Of a DNA stretch of 64,000 nucleotides, positions 26,177-35,623 are shown in pieces. Below the pieces are notes generated by a model that was not told where the DNA came from, ran no database searches, and worked only from the letters and a program-made list of their open reading frames with translations. Each line of letters begins with the position of its first letter. The stretch's first letter is position 1. Source of the stretch: Zobellia galactanivorans (GTDB lineage Bacteria > Bacteroidota > Bacteroidia > Flavobacteriales > Flavobacteriaceae); assembly GCF_000973105.1 (NCBI RefSeq), contig NC_015844.1, positions 4,150,501 to 4,214,500 on the forward strand, written 5' to 3'. Made by a program: the position numbers and the translations under genes.

Positions 26177-28477
26177 TTAGTTATAAGCTGATATTTTAAA
26201 TAGGGAAACAGGTATATGCCTTTCTTTTTTGCTAAACTCGAAGACCAATGCATCGGTACTAATTGCTTCGTCCAATTCAATGGTGTTTATGGCCTGGTAA
26301 TTTCCTTTGACTTCCTTTAAGAGTTTGCCGGAAGCATCCTTGACCGTATAATTGTCCACCACAAAAGGAATGACATCTTCCGGATGTCCCATAAGGGTAG
26401 TTTCCAAGGCGTGGTCATAGTCGCAGTCAAAAAAGAGTTTTATGCTTTTTATATTGACTTTATCGTCCCATTTTAAGTGCAGTGTCGGTTTTTTATCTTC
26501 TATTTCGGCAACCCAAGCATTGGTGTTTCCGTTAGCGTTGGGCCGAACTTCGCCGTTTTTGATATTATCGGGTTCAAAAATAGGTAGGGCCTTTGCCATT
26601 TGAAGGGCTATATTTTTTCCTTTAGGACGGCGTTCGGGGGTCCAAAACTCAAAACTGTCAACATTGATGTCGGCCGGAGGGTCTTGTCTTCCGTAATTGG
26701 ATACCGCTTTATTTATTTTATTCTCAACAGTCATTAAACCTGTGATACGCTCATCTGAAAGACGGACTTTTACCTTTTCGTTTTTCATTAGGCAGAAGAA
26801 CGAATAATGATCTTGCTCCTGTGTTTTGGTAGTGGTAAAAGTAATTTTTTGTTTTCCTTTTTGTAAGTCGACTTCCTTTTTATCAATAACCACATCTGGG
26901 GTAAAATGGTTAGGGGTCGAACAACTTTTAAGCTGAAGTTCTAGGCTGGTTGCTTCCGAGGCATCTACTTCAATTTCAAAACTATAGGTTTCGTTCGCCT
27001 TAAGCGGTAGCATTTGGGCAAGTCCGAACTTTAGGGGGTGCCAGTCGTCGGCTTCCGAAAAACCTTTGAATTTCAAGCTAGAGCTCGCTTCTACATTCGC
27101 CTTTGCTACCAAGTCATCGGTGTCGTTCAGGGCGATGCGGGGAATACTTTGTCCGTTTCTGTTCAAGGCCAGTTGCAGCTTTGCAATGTGTTCTTTGGAA
27201 GCAATGTCTTTAGGAAGTAAACCTTCTTCTTTACATAGAACTGCGGCTTGACCTACCGCTTGGGCTCCGTGTGCACAGGTGAGCATAACCCTTGAAGAAC
27301 CAAAGGCCACATGACTGGCACTGATAATCCGGCCCGCAAGGAACAGGTTCTCGATGTTTTTTGAATAGTAGCAACGGTAGGGTATGGAATATACGCCTTT
27401 ACCATGCCATTGGGTACAAGAGTTGTGTTCGCTATAGATGCCATCGGCGGGATGCAAATCCATGGCCCAACCGCCAAAGGAGACCGCATCGTAATAATCG
27501 CGTTGTTCGACAATATCTTTTTGGGTCAGCATAAAGTCGCCTTCAAAACGACGGCTTTCCCGTTTGCCGGGTATGGTGCCTACCCATTCTAACGTTAGGT
27601 TGGCCGCTTCGGGAAACTTGCCACTGTTCTTTACATAGTCCCAAATCCCATAAACCACCTTCCACAGTTCAAATTTAATGTCTTCCGATTGATGGACGGT
27701 ATCGAGGCGTCCGCCGTGCTCTACCCACCACAATTTACAACCATGGTCGCCTAATTGAAAGTTTTTGATACGTGGAAGTTCTTCTGCATTCTTTATGGCA
27801 AAGGAGGGAGGCGTATAGCTAATAGGCTTGCCTACATCTTTAGTGTAAAAGTACAGAGAGTGCCCTAAAAGGTTGCCATAATCTTCGATATTCGGTGCGA
27901 ATCCCTCATCAAACTCCTCTTTGGTCTCCGCCCCCATACGGAACGAGGCTCCGGCCATAAAGGCAACAATACCATCACCGGAAGCATCACAGAAAAGTGG
28001 GGCGCTGGCGATATAGGTCGTTGAGTTCTGGCTACAAAAGGCGGTTACGTTCTTTACCAGGTCGTCTTTGCCTTTTTCAACCTCATAGACCGCTGTATTA
28101 AGTAGAAGGGTAATATTGTTCTCTTCGTATACCTTTTCAAGCAGTACGGTGTCGAACAACAATGGGTTGCCTTCTTTATTTCGTTTTAGGTTATCCAAAA
28201 GGATTTCATTGATCAATCCGCCTTCACGGCTCCATCGGTTGTTGTTGCCCATGTGAGAGGTGGCACCCAGGCTCCACAGCCGAACCTCTGACGAGGCGTT
28301 TCCACCAAGTACGGGACGGTCTTGTATAAGAACGACTTTTAGGCCGGATCGTGCCGCGGTTATGGCGGCACAGACACCTGAAAGACCTCCACCGACGACA
28401 ACAAGGTCGGCCTGTAGTTTTACGGTCTTTGTATTTCTCGTTTGTGGACTATATGCTTCTGAAATCATAAAATGCAA
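26177..28477 (-). CDS. FAD-dependent oxidoreductase, no signal peptide, with C-terminal sandwich domain
   Basis: The 766-residue product has an N-terminal Rossmann motif VVVGGGLSG (27-34) and the DRPVLGGNASSEVR motif of the FAD_oxidored family. GKRESRR and a second FAD segment (NLFLAGRIISASH) follow. Residues beyond about 480 form one or two beta-sandwich-like domains rich in aromatic residues. No signal peptide is visible, so it is either cytoplasmic or exported by an unseen route. It is a paralogue of the exported enzyme at 39230. The substrate is unknown; relatives often sit in polysaccharide loci. It lies directly behind the symporter gene and may act on the imported sugar. Confidence 0.85.
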   Translation of the reverse strand: MHFMISEAYSPQTRNTKTVKLQADLVVVGGGLSGVCAAITAARSGLKVVLIQDRPVLGGNASSEVRLWSLGATSHMGNNNRWSREGGLINEILLDNLKRNKEGNPLLFDTVLLEKVYEENNITLLLNTAVYEVEKGKDDLVKNVTAFCSQNSTTYIASAPLFCDASGDGIVAFMAGASFRMGAETKEEFDEGFAPNIEDYGNLLGHSLYFYTKDVGKPISYTPPSFAIKNAEELPRIKNFQLGDHGCKLWWVEHGGRLDTVHQSEDIKFELWKVVYGIWDYVKNSGKFPEAANLTLEWVGTIPGKRESRRFEGDFMLTQKDIVEQRDYYDAVSFGGWAMDLHPADGIYSEHNSCTQWHGKGVYSIPYRCYYSKNIENLFLAGRIISASHVAFGSSRVMLTCAHGAQAVGQAAVLCKEEGLLPKDIASKEHIAKLQLALNRNGQSIPRIALNDTDDLVAKANVEASSSLKFKGFSEADDWHPLKFGLAQMLPLKANETYSFEIEVDASEATSLELQLKSCSTPNHFTPDVVIDKKEVDLQKGKQKITFTTTKTQEQDHYSFFCLMKNEKVKVRLSDERITGLMTVENKINKAVSNYGRQDPPADINVDSFEFWTPERRPKGKNIALQMAKALPIFEPDNIKNGEVRPNANGNTNAWVAEIEDKKPTLHLKWDDKVNIKSIKLFFDCDYDHALETTLMGHPEDVIPFVVDNYTVKDASGKLLKEVKGNYQAINTIELDEAISTDALVFEFSKKERHIPVSLFKISAYN

Positions 28478-28533
28478 TTTGAACTTTAATAATTTGATTT
28501 GGTGTGTTAAGGAAAAAATGTAGGTAGAGCCGC

Positions 28534-30192
28534 TTAGCCTGAAATATTTTGACTCGATTTATAGATAATAAAACTGCCTAACAGTAAGACAAAAAGTCCC
28601 ATTCCACCTACGAGTACCGCTCCGGTTTCGGCCATGAATGATAGTATTACGATCAATAGACCGGTTAGGGCTACGCCTATACCTATGACCCGTGTGCCTT
28701 TTTGGTTTCCGGAAGCGGATTCTTCTTCCGCCTCCAAATTTTTATCGGCAACTTTAAGTTGATAGTTGTCGTAGGCTATGGTCGGTTTTTTCTGTGTACG
28801 GGCATATATTTCAAATGCCGCTAAAAGCAGTACGGGAATACCCATGCCAAATCCCATTTCTTGGGCCCTGTCAAACGAAAAATCGAGAAGGCTAGGGGCC
28901 AAGAATTTAAAAAAAGCGTTGATGGCCAAAGTGACTACGGTAACGATCAAGGCACTTTTGCCCGTTTGGTATTTACTGAACAAGGCCCACATGGGAGGTA
29001 AGAACATGGCACCGCCCGTTATGGCCGCCAAACTCATGACCACTTCTACGATGCCGCCCATATATGGTACCAAGAGGGCGATTATAATTGTCAGTATGCC
29101 CAAACCTATGGTTGCCATTCTACCGACTTTGACCAATTGATCGTTGTCGGCATTGGGCCTAAAATGTTTGTAAAGGTCATTGGACAGGACACCTGCCGAG
29201 ATGTTTAAAGTTGTATTGACCGAACTCGATGTGGCAAAGATCATTCCGCCTAACATTAACCCCAACATTCCTACGGGCAGTACTTCCTTACACATTAAGA
29301 GATAGGCCCCTTCGTCGGCCAAGCCGCCCAAATCTGGGTTCAGTACCCTATAGATCATAGGGGGCAACATCCAAACTAACGGACTAACGAGATAGAGTCC
29401 GCCGAAAAGCCATCCTACTTTTTTGGCATCTTTTGGGGTGGCCACACTGGTATAGCGTTGTACATAGGCCCAATTGCCCGCAATGAAGAAGAGGTTGTAC
29501 AATCCAAAGGCAATCATAAAGCCCCATGTGTACTCCTCATTTACCAAATTGAAAAAATTCTCGGGTGCTTGCGAAACAAAGTTCCCTATGCCCCCAATTT
29601 TATCAAGTGAAAGCGGTACCACGATTAAAACGGCCGCAGTAAGTACTACAAACTGAAGTACATCGGTAACGATTACGGCCCAAAGGCCGCCAACTGCCGT
29701 GTAAATTAAAATTAAGATTCCCAGTACGATTATGCTGGTACTTATGGGGAAACCTGTTGATACCTCTACAATCTTGGCTACGGGATATAAAAATGCACCA
29801 GTAGTAAAAATGGATATTAACAGGAACAGATACGTATAAATTTTTTGAGTGCTGTAACCTAAGCGGTCCGTAATGAACTCGGCGGCGGTCAGCGCTTTGG
29901 TTTTTTGCCATTTCGGGGCGATGAAAAAACCGATAAGTACACCGGCTATGCACATGGTCGTTTGAATGGTGATAGCTACCCAGCCGCTGGAATAGGCTAT
30001 GGAGCCCCATACCACAAAGGTACCCGCGGAAAAGAAACTCATAAAGAGAGAAAGTCCGCTCATCCACCAGGGCAGTGCCCCGCCTGCGGCAAAAAATGAC
30101 TTCATGTTTTTACCGGACTTTGAGAAACTTAGTCCGCATACAAACACGAGTAAAGTAAAAATTAGTATTACCGTAATATCTATGGTGCCCAT
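28534..30192 (-). CDS. sodium/solute symporter (SSS family)
   Basis: The 552-residue protein is a typical SSS-family inner-membrane transporter with 13-14 hydrophobic segments. It has an N-terminal FSKSGKNMKSFFAAGGALPWW motif region, then repeated transmembrane helices and a short charged loop (KNLEAEEESASG) before the last helices. It should use a sodium gradient to import a small sugar or sugar acid released in the periplasm. It is the first gene after the SusC/SusD terminator and starts the operon that continues through the oxidoreductase, hydrolase and GH97 genes. Confidence 0.92.
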   Translation of the reverse strand: MGTIDITVILIFTLLVFVCGLSFSKSGKNMKSFFAAGGALPWWMSGLSLFMSFFSAGTFVVWGSIAYSSGWVAITIQTTMCIAGVLIGFFIAPKWQKTKALTAAEFITDRLGYSTQKIYTYLFLLISIFTTGAFLYPVAKIVEVSTGFPISTSIIVLGILILIYTAVGGLWAVIVTDVLQFVVLTAAVLIVVPLSLDKIGGIGNFVSQAPENFFNLVNEEYTWGFMIAFGLYNLFFIAGNWAYVQRYTSVATPKDAKKVGWLFGGLYLVSPLVWMLPPMIYRVLNPDLGGLADEGAYLLMCKEVLPVGMLGLMLGGMIFATSSSVNTTLNISAGVLSNDLYKHFRPNADNDQLVKVGRMATIGLGILTIIIALLVPYMGGIVEVVMSLAAITGGAMFLPPMWALFSKYQTGKSALIVTVVTLAINAFFKFLAPSLLDFSFDRAQEMGFGMGIPVLLLAAFEIYARTQKKPTIAYDNYQLKVADKNLEAEEESASGNQKGTRVIGIGVALTGLLIVILSFMAETGAVLVGGMGLFVLLLGSFIIYKSSQNISG

Positions 30193-30236
30193 TCTTGTTT
30201 ATGAATATACTTTATTATTCTTGTTTATGTAGTGAA

Positions 30237-30269
30237 AAAATAGGGGATAGACCTAATATCCCCTATTTT
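30237..30269 (-). terminator. strong hairpin terminator after the SusC/SusD genes
   Basis: A perfect 13-base-pair stem (AAAATAGGGGATA at 30237-30249, TATCCCCTATTTT at 30257-30269) has a 7-base loop. On the minus strand it is followed by TTTTTT. It lies between the SusD-like gene, which ends at 30303, and the symporter start at 30192. It would let the SusC/SusD pair be expressed more strongly than the enzymes behind it, either by full termination or by partial readthrough. Confidence 0.8.
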
Positions 30270-30302
30270 CAAAAAAACTAACAAAAACAAAATCAATGAA
30301 TT

Positions 30303-32111
30303 TTAATACCCGGGATTTTGGGTTACGACATTCTCGGTAGCATCAATCTCGGCTTGGGGTATGGGCCATAGGTAATGCTTTCCGGGATCGAATGTTCTTT
30401 CTTCCAATTCCCTATAATCAAGGTTCCCCAGTTCAACCCTTGGTTGTGAGGGAGCCCCGGTGTAATCGATATAACCGTCATCATCAATATTGGGAACAAA
30501 GTCTAAATCCCCTATTTTGCTGAAGCCGTTTGCAGGTCCGCCCAAAACGGTGGTATTTAATACTTTTTCGGCTATTTTCCATCTTCTTATATCGAAGAGG
30601 CGTAAACCTTCGTCGGCAAATTCTACCTTGCGTTCCCTTCTGATTATTTTTCTGAGTTCGGCCTGATCGGTAGTCGTTACCTCGGGATATGTAAAGCCAC
30701 TATTGTTGTAAGCACGTTCACGTACATCGTTGATGGCATTTAATACACTTGCATCTATGGTTCCGGCCTCTATTTTGGCTTCAGCATAGTTCAATAATAC
30801 TTCGGCGTACCTCATAAGGTAAATGGTCTGTTCCGATTGAAGGGGACTTGGTCCTCCGGTCAATGAACCCAATAACCTAGGGGCGTCAGAGAATTTTTTC
30901 CAGAAATAACCCGTAAAGGCCGTAAAGCGGTTGGCTCCTCCGGTTACATACTCGGTACCATCATAGGGATCTATGATTTTTCGTCCTGCCGGGTTGGCCG
31001 CATTAGGGTTAAAGACTCTTTCCACCTTTACACCATCTTCTATACGCCAAGTCGCGATACTGTCACTGTGTTGTTGAATGATGTGACCTGTCCATATGTT
31101 ATTTGGTAGCGCAATCGTAGCCGCCAAACGGGGATCACGGTTTTCAAACGGATTGGCAGGGTCAAAATCAGGATCTTCATCAATGGGAAGTCCGTTTACG
31201 GTCTCATAACTATCGACTGTTTGTTGGTTGGGTACCAATTGGCACCATCCACCGAAACGACTTCCTTGTACTTGAGAAAGACTGTGTGTTTTTGTGCCGT
31301 TCATGTACGAAAGGTCAAGTAAGACTTCAGCGGAGCCAACACCTGAATCGGTAAATAAGGCTTCGTAGTCGGGGTATAGGCTAGGCGCCTCGGGGGAGTT
31401 CATAACCTTGAGTGCAGCCTTTTCGGCCAGTTCATAATCTTCGTTGTAAAGCGCGATACGTGAAATCAGTGCATTGGCGGCATTGCCCGAAGCCCGTCCT
31501 CTTTCGTTGGCCGATTGGGTAGGGGGCAAGATCGCGGCAGCTTCCTCTAAGTCAGAAATGATGCTCGCAACGATTTCAGCTTTGGGCGTTCTGGCGATTA
31601 TTTCAAGATCTTCCAATGAGGTTACCTCTGTCCTAAAGGGAACATCACCATAGAGCTCGGTCAAATAGCTATAGAAGAGGGCTCTTAAGAATAAAGCCTC
31701 GGCCTTGATCTGTTCGAAGCGATTGGGGTCTGAAGCGTCTTCGGCCTTGTTCATGTTGGTGAGCAAGTTGTTGGCGCGTTGGATGCCTGTGTAGAAATTG
31801 TCCCAGAAACCGTTTACGATTGCCTCGGTAGAAGTAACACCACCGGTAGTGACCGCTACGGTACCTCCGACATTACCCCTGTTGTAGGCATAGTCGGTGG
31901 TGTGATCCAATAATTGTGGAAAAGGAACATTTCGCACGTAGTTTAGACTTTCATAGACTCCCGTAAGGGCAACTTCTAGTTGCGCTTCGGTTCTAAAGAA
32001 AGTTGCATCCGTAGGACTGCCCGGGTCTTCTAAGTTCAATACGGTGTCTTCACAAGCAGGGAAAACCAGCAAGCTTAGACTTATCAAGATGATATATTTT
32101 ATATTTTTCAT
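30303..32111 (-). CDS. SusD/RagB-family surface glycan-binding lipoprotein
   Basis: The 602-residue lipoprotein (lipobox ending PAC, C20) has the SusD hallmarks: N-terminal LEDPGSPTDATFFRTEAQLEVALTG-type region, tetratricopeptide-like helices with AEALFLRALFYSYLTELYGDVPF, and a C-terminal RERKVEFADEGLRLFDIRRWK motif before YLWPIPQAEIDATE and the terminal NPGY. It sits on the outer membrane over the SusC channel and captures polysaccharide fragments. It begins 18 bases behind the SusC gene. It is the only SusD-like protein in the window. Confidence 0.96.
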   Translation of the reverse strand: MKNIKYIILISLSLLVFPACEDTVLNLEDPGSPTDATFFRTEAQLEVALTGVYESLNYVRNVPFPQLLDHTTDYAYNRGNVGGTVAVTTGGVTSTEAIVNGFWDNFYTGIQRANNLLTNMNKAEDASDPNRFEQIKAEALFLRALFYSYLTELYGDVPFRTEVTSLEDLEIIARTPKAEIVASIISDLEEAAAILPPTQSANERGRASGNAANALISRIALYNEDYELAEKAALKVMNSPEAPSLYPDYEALFTDSGVGSAEVLLDLSYMNGTKTHSLSQVQGSRFGGWCQLVPNQQTVDSYETVNGLPIDEDPDFDPANPFENRDPRLAATIALPNNIWTGHIIQQHSDSIATWRIEDGVKVERVFNPNAANPAGRKIIDPYDGTEYVTGGANRFTAFTGYFWKKFSDAPRLLGSLTGGPSPLQSEQTIYLMRYAEVLLNYAEAKIEAGTIDASVLNAINDVRERAYNNSGFTYPEVTTTDQAELRKIIRRERKVEFADEGLRLFDIRRWKIAEKVLNTTVLGGPANGFSKIGDLDFVPNIDDDGYIDYTGAPSQPRVELGNLDYRELEERTFDPGKHYLWPIPQAEIDATENVVTQNPGY

Positions 32112-32129
32112 TGTATAGAAATTATGCGA

Positions 32130-35100
32130 TTAGAATGTTACGTTAAGGCCCATTGTGAAAACCTTGGTTACAGGGTAAAAACTACCTTGTGAAAATTGTG
32201 GGGTCAATGGGTCTATACCTTCTGGCATATGGTCCCAAGTGGCTAGGTTTTGACCCGACACATAGATTCGAGCGGCAGAAATACTGAACTTGTCGATCAG
32301 GTCGTAGGGTAATTTATACCCGAGGGTTACGTTTCTTAACCTTACATAGGAGGCATCGTGCATCCAGGTTTCGTTCACGCGCCAGTTCGGGTGTGAACTT
32401 CCTGGGGTCAAGCGGGGGTATTGGGCGTTCGTATTGGAGGGTGTCCAATAGTCGGCTTGCCATTCTTGGATTTTTCCTGCGTTATAAAAGGCCCAACCAG
32501 CATCTCCTTCCAAGACCACATCCCTTCCTCCGGCACCTAACAAGGAAACCGAAAGGTCAAGGCCTTTGTAAGCGGAAAATAGCTCAAGTCCCCAGTTTTC
32601 AGTAGTAATATTGCTACCTATAATGGTTCGGTCATCATTGGTGATCAAGCCATCTGGAACCCCTTCTGGACCTGAAATATCTGAATATTTGATGTCACCT
32701 GCTTGAATGGCCCCAAAACCAGGTGTGGGCAAGGAAGCGTTGAGGTTTCCGTCTACGTCAAAATCACTTTCTTGGTAAAGACCGTCTACCTTTAGGCCGT
32801 AGATTGCACCAATTTCTTCCCCAACACGATTAATGGTGTTTCCTGGAGGCAATTGGTCAAGGCCGCCCAAGCTTTTGATCTCGTTATCAAAACCGGAGTA
32901 ATTGATGTTGATGCCATAGCGAAAGTTTTCGCCGATCATATCGTTCCAACCCAAACTGATGTCGTATCCTGTGTTCCAGACTTCACCCGCATTCTGTACA
33001 GGGGCCTCTAAACCAACCGATGTGGGTATGGTAACGCCTAAAAGGATGTCTTTTGTTTTACGAACATAATACTCACCGGTAAAGGATAATTTACTATTGA
33101 GAAATTTGGCATCTACACCAATGTTTTGGGTTTCCCCGGTTTCCCATTGCAATTGCGAATTGGCCAAAACCAATTGGGCTCCACCTACGGTAGGTGTACC
33201 ACCGATAACGGCATTGGCATTACCAAGGCCGAAAAGCGAGGTGTAGGGGAAGTTGACTTCTTCTGCCACGGCCGAACCGTCGGCACCTTGTACGGCATCC
33301 CCATTATTGTCGGTCTTGTTGGCCGAAAAGATGAACTGGTTGCCCAATTGTCCCCAAGAAGCCCTGAACTTTAAAAAGTTAATCGTTTCATTATCTTTTA
33401 GAAAGTTCTCTTCCGATGCTACCCAGCCCACTGAAAAAGAGGGGAAGGTGGCCGAACGATAACCTTTGGCAAAACGGGAAGAAGCATCTTTTCTAACATT
33501 GGCCTCAAATAGATATCTATCCTTATAGGTATAGTTGATCCGTCCGAATAAGGACTCCAATCCGTTAAGGGTTGAACTACCTGAGTTTAATTGCGTATCG
33601 GGCAATCCGTTGTCTAAGCCCCTAAATTCATCTAGAACGAATCCTCTCCTGCTAGCGGACCATACTTCCGATTTGAATTTTAGAAATTCATATCCTCCTA
33701 AGACAGAGATGTCGTGATCACCAAATTTCTTGCCCCAGTTGGCAACGGCGTTAAAGTTGTCTTGGAACGTAGTGAAAGTTTCTTTAAATAGGGAACTTTC
33801 AGACTTACCGGCGCCAAGAGTACTTTGAGCAGGTCCGCCAGAACCTTCGTAATAGGTGTATTTAGCCCTATAATCATCTTGGTCCCTGTCAAAGAATTGA
33901 GGGGCATAGGTGGCCGAGATAGAAAAGTTGTTAAAAGGTCTATAGGTCACTTTTGCCAAAGCCCTGAAGTAGTTTGAAATGGTTTCATCCTTTGCGGACG
34001 AATTGGCCAAGGCCACAGGGTTACTACCTCCAAAACCAGGACCGTAAGTGCCATCATCGTTATAGGCGATGAACAGGGGCTGAAGGCGGTATGCTGAACG
34101 GGTAATGTCTTGAAGACGGGCGGGTTGACTTTTTTGTTCCCTTCTAAAGTTGAGGTCAAAGGCCAAATCTAGCTTTTTGCTTAGGGCATAATCTAGGTTG
34201 AACCTACCGTTATATCGTTTAAACTTGAAGTTGGCGATGTTACCGTCTTGGTCGGTAAAAGATATGGAACTGGCCACTTTAAGTTTTTCAGATCCCCCAC
34301 GAACCGAAAGGCTGTGGTATTGCTGTACGGCGGCCGAATTAAAAAGCAGGTCTACCCAATCGGTGTCGGGCAAGGTTTCGGTACCTACGCCATTACCAGA
34401 ACGGTATTGGTTGAGTATGTCATCGGAAAAAGCACCAGGTTCTGCAGAGTTAAAAGCTTCCATATAACCAAGTCCATCCAAGAACTTTAAGTTTTGCGCT
34501 ACGCTCTGTATTCCAACATAGGTATTATAGGAAGTACTTATTTTTCCCTCTTTACCTCTTTTGGTAGTAATAAGGATTACCCCGTTGGCAGCACGTGAAC
34601 CATATATGGCCGCTGCCGAGGCATCTTTTAAAACGGAAATGGATTCAATGTCACTGGGATCTAATCCGTTGATGTCGTCAGGAATACCATCGACCAAAAT
34701 CAAGGGGTTGTTTTTGGCGCCATTACCTAAAGTTCCCACCCCGCGAATACGAATGGCAGCACCGTCTGAGCCCGGTTGGCCACTAGATTGGGTAGCTGTA
34801 AGACCGGGAACAAGACCTGCCAATGCCTGCGAGGCCTGGGCAACGGGTTGCTTAGCTATTTCCTCGGCCTTTACGGTTTCTACCGATCCGGTAAGGTTGA
34901 CCGCCTTTTGTGTTCCGTACCCTACTACGACCACCTCATCGAGTTGTGAGGCTTCTTCTGCCATGGTTATGTTTAAGGTTGTTTCACTGTTAACGGTTTT
35001 TTCAACGGTTCCATAACCGATTGAGCTGAAAACAAGGGTTGCCCCTTCTTGGGTTTCAATGCTAAAGTTTCCGTCGAAGTCGGCAACAACTCCGTTGGTC

Positions 35101-35237
35101 GTTCCCTTTTCAACAATGTTGGCAGCGGGTATAGGGATACCCTGTTCATCGCTTACGGTACCTGAGACCGTAATTTGTGCCGATATTTCGCAAAGCGCGA
35201 ATATCGATAGGAGAAAAAATAAGACCGCTTTTTTCAT
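32130..35237 (-). CDS. SusC/RagA-type TonB-dependent transporter
   Basis: The 1035-residue outer-membrane transporter has a signal peptide, then a carboxypeptidase-regulatory-like domain (about 22-98: VSGTVSDEQGIPIPAANI, FDGNFSI). The plug follows (DEVVVVGYGTQ, about 100-220), then a beta barrel ending in a terminal phenylalanine (LNVTF). It imports oligosaccharides with energy from TonB. It is the only SusC in the window although about 50 kb of enzymes surround it, so it is the sole visible importer for the locus. Its control region contains the tandem TCTAGT sites near 35303 and a Bacteroidetes-like promoter. Confidence 0.97.
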   Translation of the reverse strand: MKKAVLFFLLSIFALCEISAQITVSGTVSDEQGIPIPAANIVEKGTTNGVVADFDGNFSIETQEGATLVFSSIGYGTVEKTVNSETTLNITMAEEASQLDEVVVVGYGTQKAVNLTGSVETVKAEEIAKQPVAQASQALAGLVPGLTATQSSGQPGSDGAAIRIRGVGTLGNGAKNNPLILVDGIPDDINGLDPSDIESISVLKDASAAAIYGSRAANGVILITTKRGKEGKISTSYNTYVGIQSVAQNLKFLDGLGYMEAFNSAEPGAFSDDILNQYRSGNGVGTETLPDTDWVDLLFNSAAVQQYHSLSVRGGSEKLKVASSISFTDQDGNIANFKFKRYNGRFNLDYALSKKLDLAFDLNFRREQKSQPARLQDITRSAYRLQPLFIAYNDDGTYGPGFGGSNPVALANSSAKDETISNYFRALAKVTYRPFNNFSISATYAPQFFDRDQDDYRAKYTYYEGSGGPAQSTLGAGKSESSLFKETFTTFQDNFNAVANWGKKFGDHDISVLGGYEFLKFKSEVWSASRRGFVLDEFRGLDNGLPDTQLNSGSSTLNGLESLFGRINYTYKDRYLFEANVRKDASSRFAKGYRSATFPSFSVGWVASEENFLKDNETINFLKFRASWGQLGNQFIFSANKTDNNGDAVQGADGSAVAEEVNFPYTSLFGLGNANAVIGGTPTVGGAQLVLANSQLQWETGETQNIGVDAKFLNSKLSFTGEYYVRKTKDILLGVTIPTSVGLEAPVQNAGEVWNTGYDISLGWNDMIGENFRYGININYSGFDNEIKSLGGLDQLPPGNTINRVGEEIGAIYGLKVDGLYQESDFDVDGNLNASLPTPGFGAIQAGDIKYSDISGPEGVPDGLITNDDRTIIGSNITTENWGLELFSAYKGLDLSVSLLGAGGRDVVLEGDAGWAFYNAGKIQEWQADYWTPSNTNAQYPRLTPGSSHPNWRVNETWMHDASYVRLRNVTLGYKLPYDLIDKFSISAARIYVSGQNLATWDHMPEGIDPLTPQFSQGSFYPVTKVFTMGLNVTF

Positions 35238-35283
35238 AAGCTTTAGTTTTAGTTGAGAGGTGAATAGTGAGTTATATAGGGTC

Positions 35284-35318
35284 GACCGTACTAGATTACA
35301 AGTCTAGTCTGGTCTAGT
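35284..35318 (-). promoter_or_regulatory. operator-like tandem sites for the GntR-type regulator (site A)
   Basis: The sequence contains TCTAGT-CTGG-TCTAGT (35303-35318), with an inverted partner ACTAGA nearby (35290-35295). A 13-base block here, GACCGTACTAGAT (35284-35296), recurs in reverse complement in site B at 41066-41078. It lies directly downstream of the candidate promoter, where a bound repressor would block transcription. The core GGTCTAGT resembles known GntR operators of the TGGTCTAGACCA type. Confidence 0.6.
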
Positions 35319-35325
35319 CCGTTAA

Positions 35326-35357
35326 CAAATAAATAACATTAATCTAAGTTTGCCAAA
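35326..35357 (-). promoter_or_regulatory. candidate Bacteroidetes promoter of the SusC gene
   Basis: Read on the minus strand, TTTG (35354-35357) is followed after 20 bases by TTTATTTG (35326-35333). This is one mismatch from the Bacteroidetes consensus TTTG-N19-20-TANNTTTG. Operator site A begins right behind it. Confidence 0.5.
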
Positions 35358-35559
35358 TATTTTTTTGTGAAATATGGATTTTAAGGGTCTTACAATTGTA
35401 AAACTCTCATATTAAATAGGTTTAATAAGATTTTTCCTTATTGTTTTGTCTTAAATGAGAGATGTGTGAAGGGAGTGATTTGAAGTAGGATGTGCCGTTT
35501 TAATCTTGATTTTTTGAAAATAGATTGTATTTTTCAGGAAAATTCAAAGACATACCAAT

Positions 35560-35568
35560 ACGGACTAG
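35560..35568. promoter_or_regulatory. possible operator half-site for autoregulation
   Basis: ACGGACTAG here is also present in the reverse complement of the site A region (35314-35322). It lies 56 bases before the regulator's start codon. It may mean that the regulator controls its own gene, but the match is short. Confidence 0.3.
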
Positions 35569-35623
35569 GGCATTTTTAGTTTTAGTATTTTTGTCGTCAT
35601 TCCGTTCCACCAAGAAACAATAA

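Larger units (their letters stand above)
35238..35623. other. divergent control region between the SusC gene and the GntR-type regulator
   Basis: This 386-base gap carries the promoter for the SusC gene, with the operator-like sites at 35284-35318, and an operator half-site in front of the regulator gene (35560-35568). The rest is AT-rich and holds no open reading frame or recognisable RNA structure that I can defend. Confidence 0.7.

Noticed and set aside
29603-30067. 154-residue minus-strand frame inside the symporter gene
   Set aside because: It is an out-of-frame shadow of the symporter; histidine/arginine-rich with no domain.
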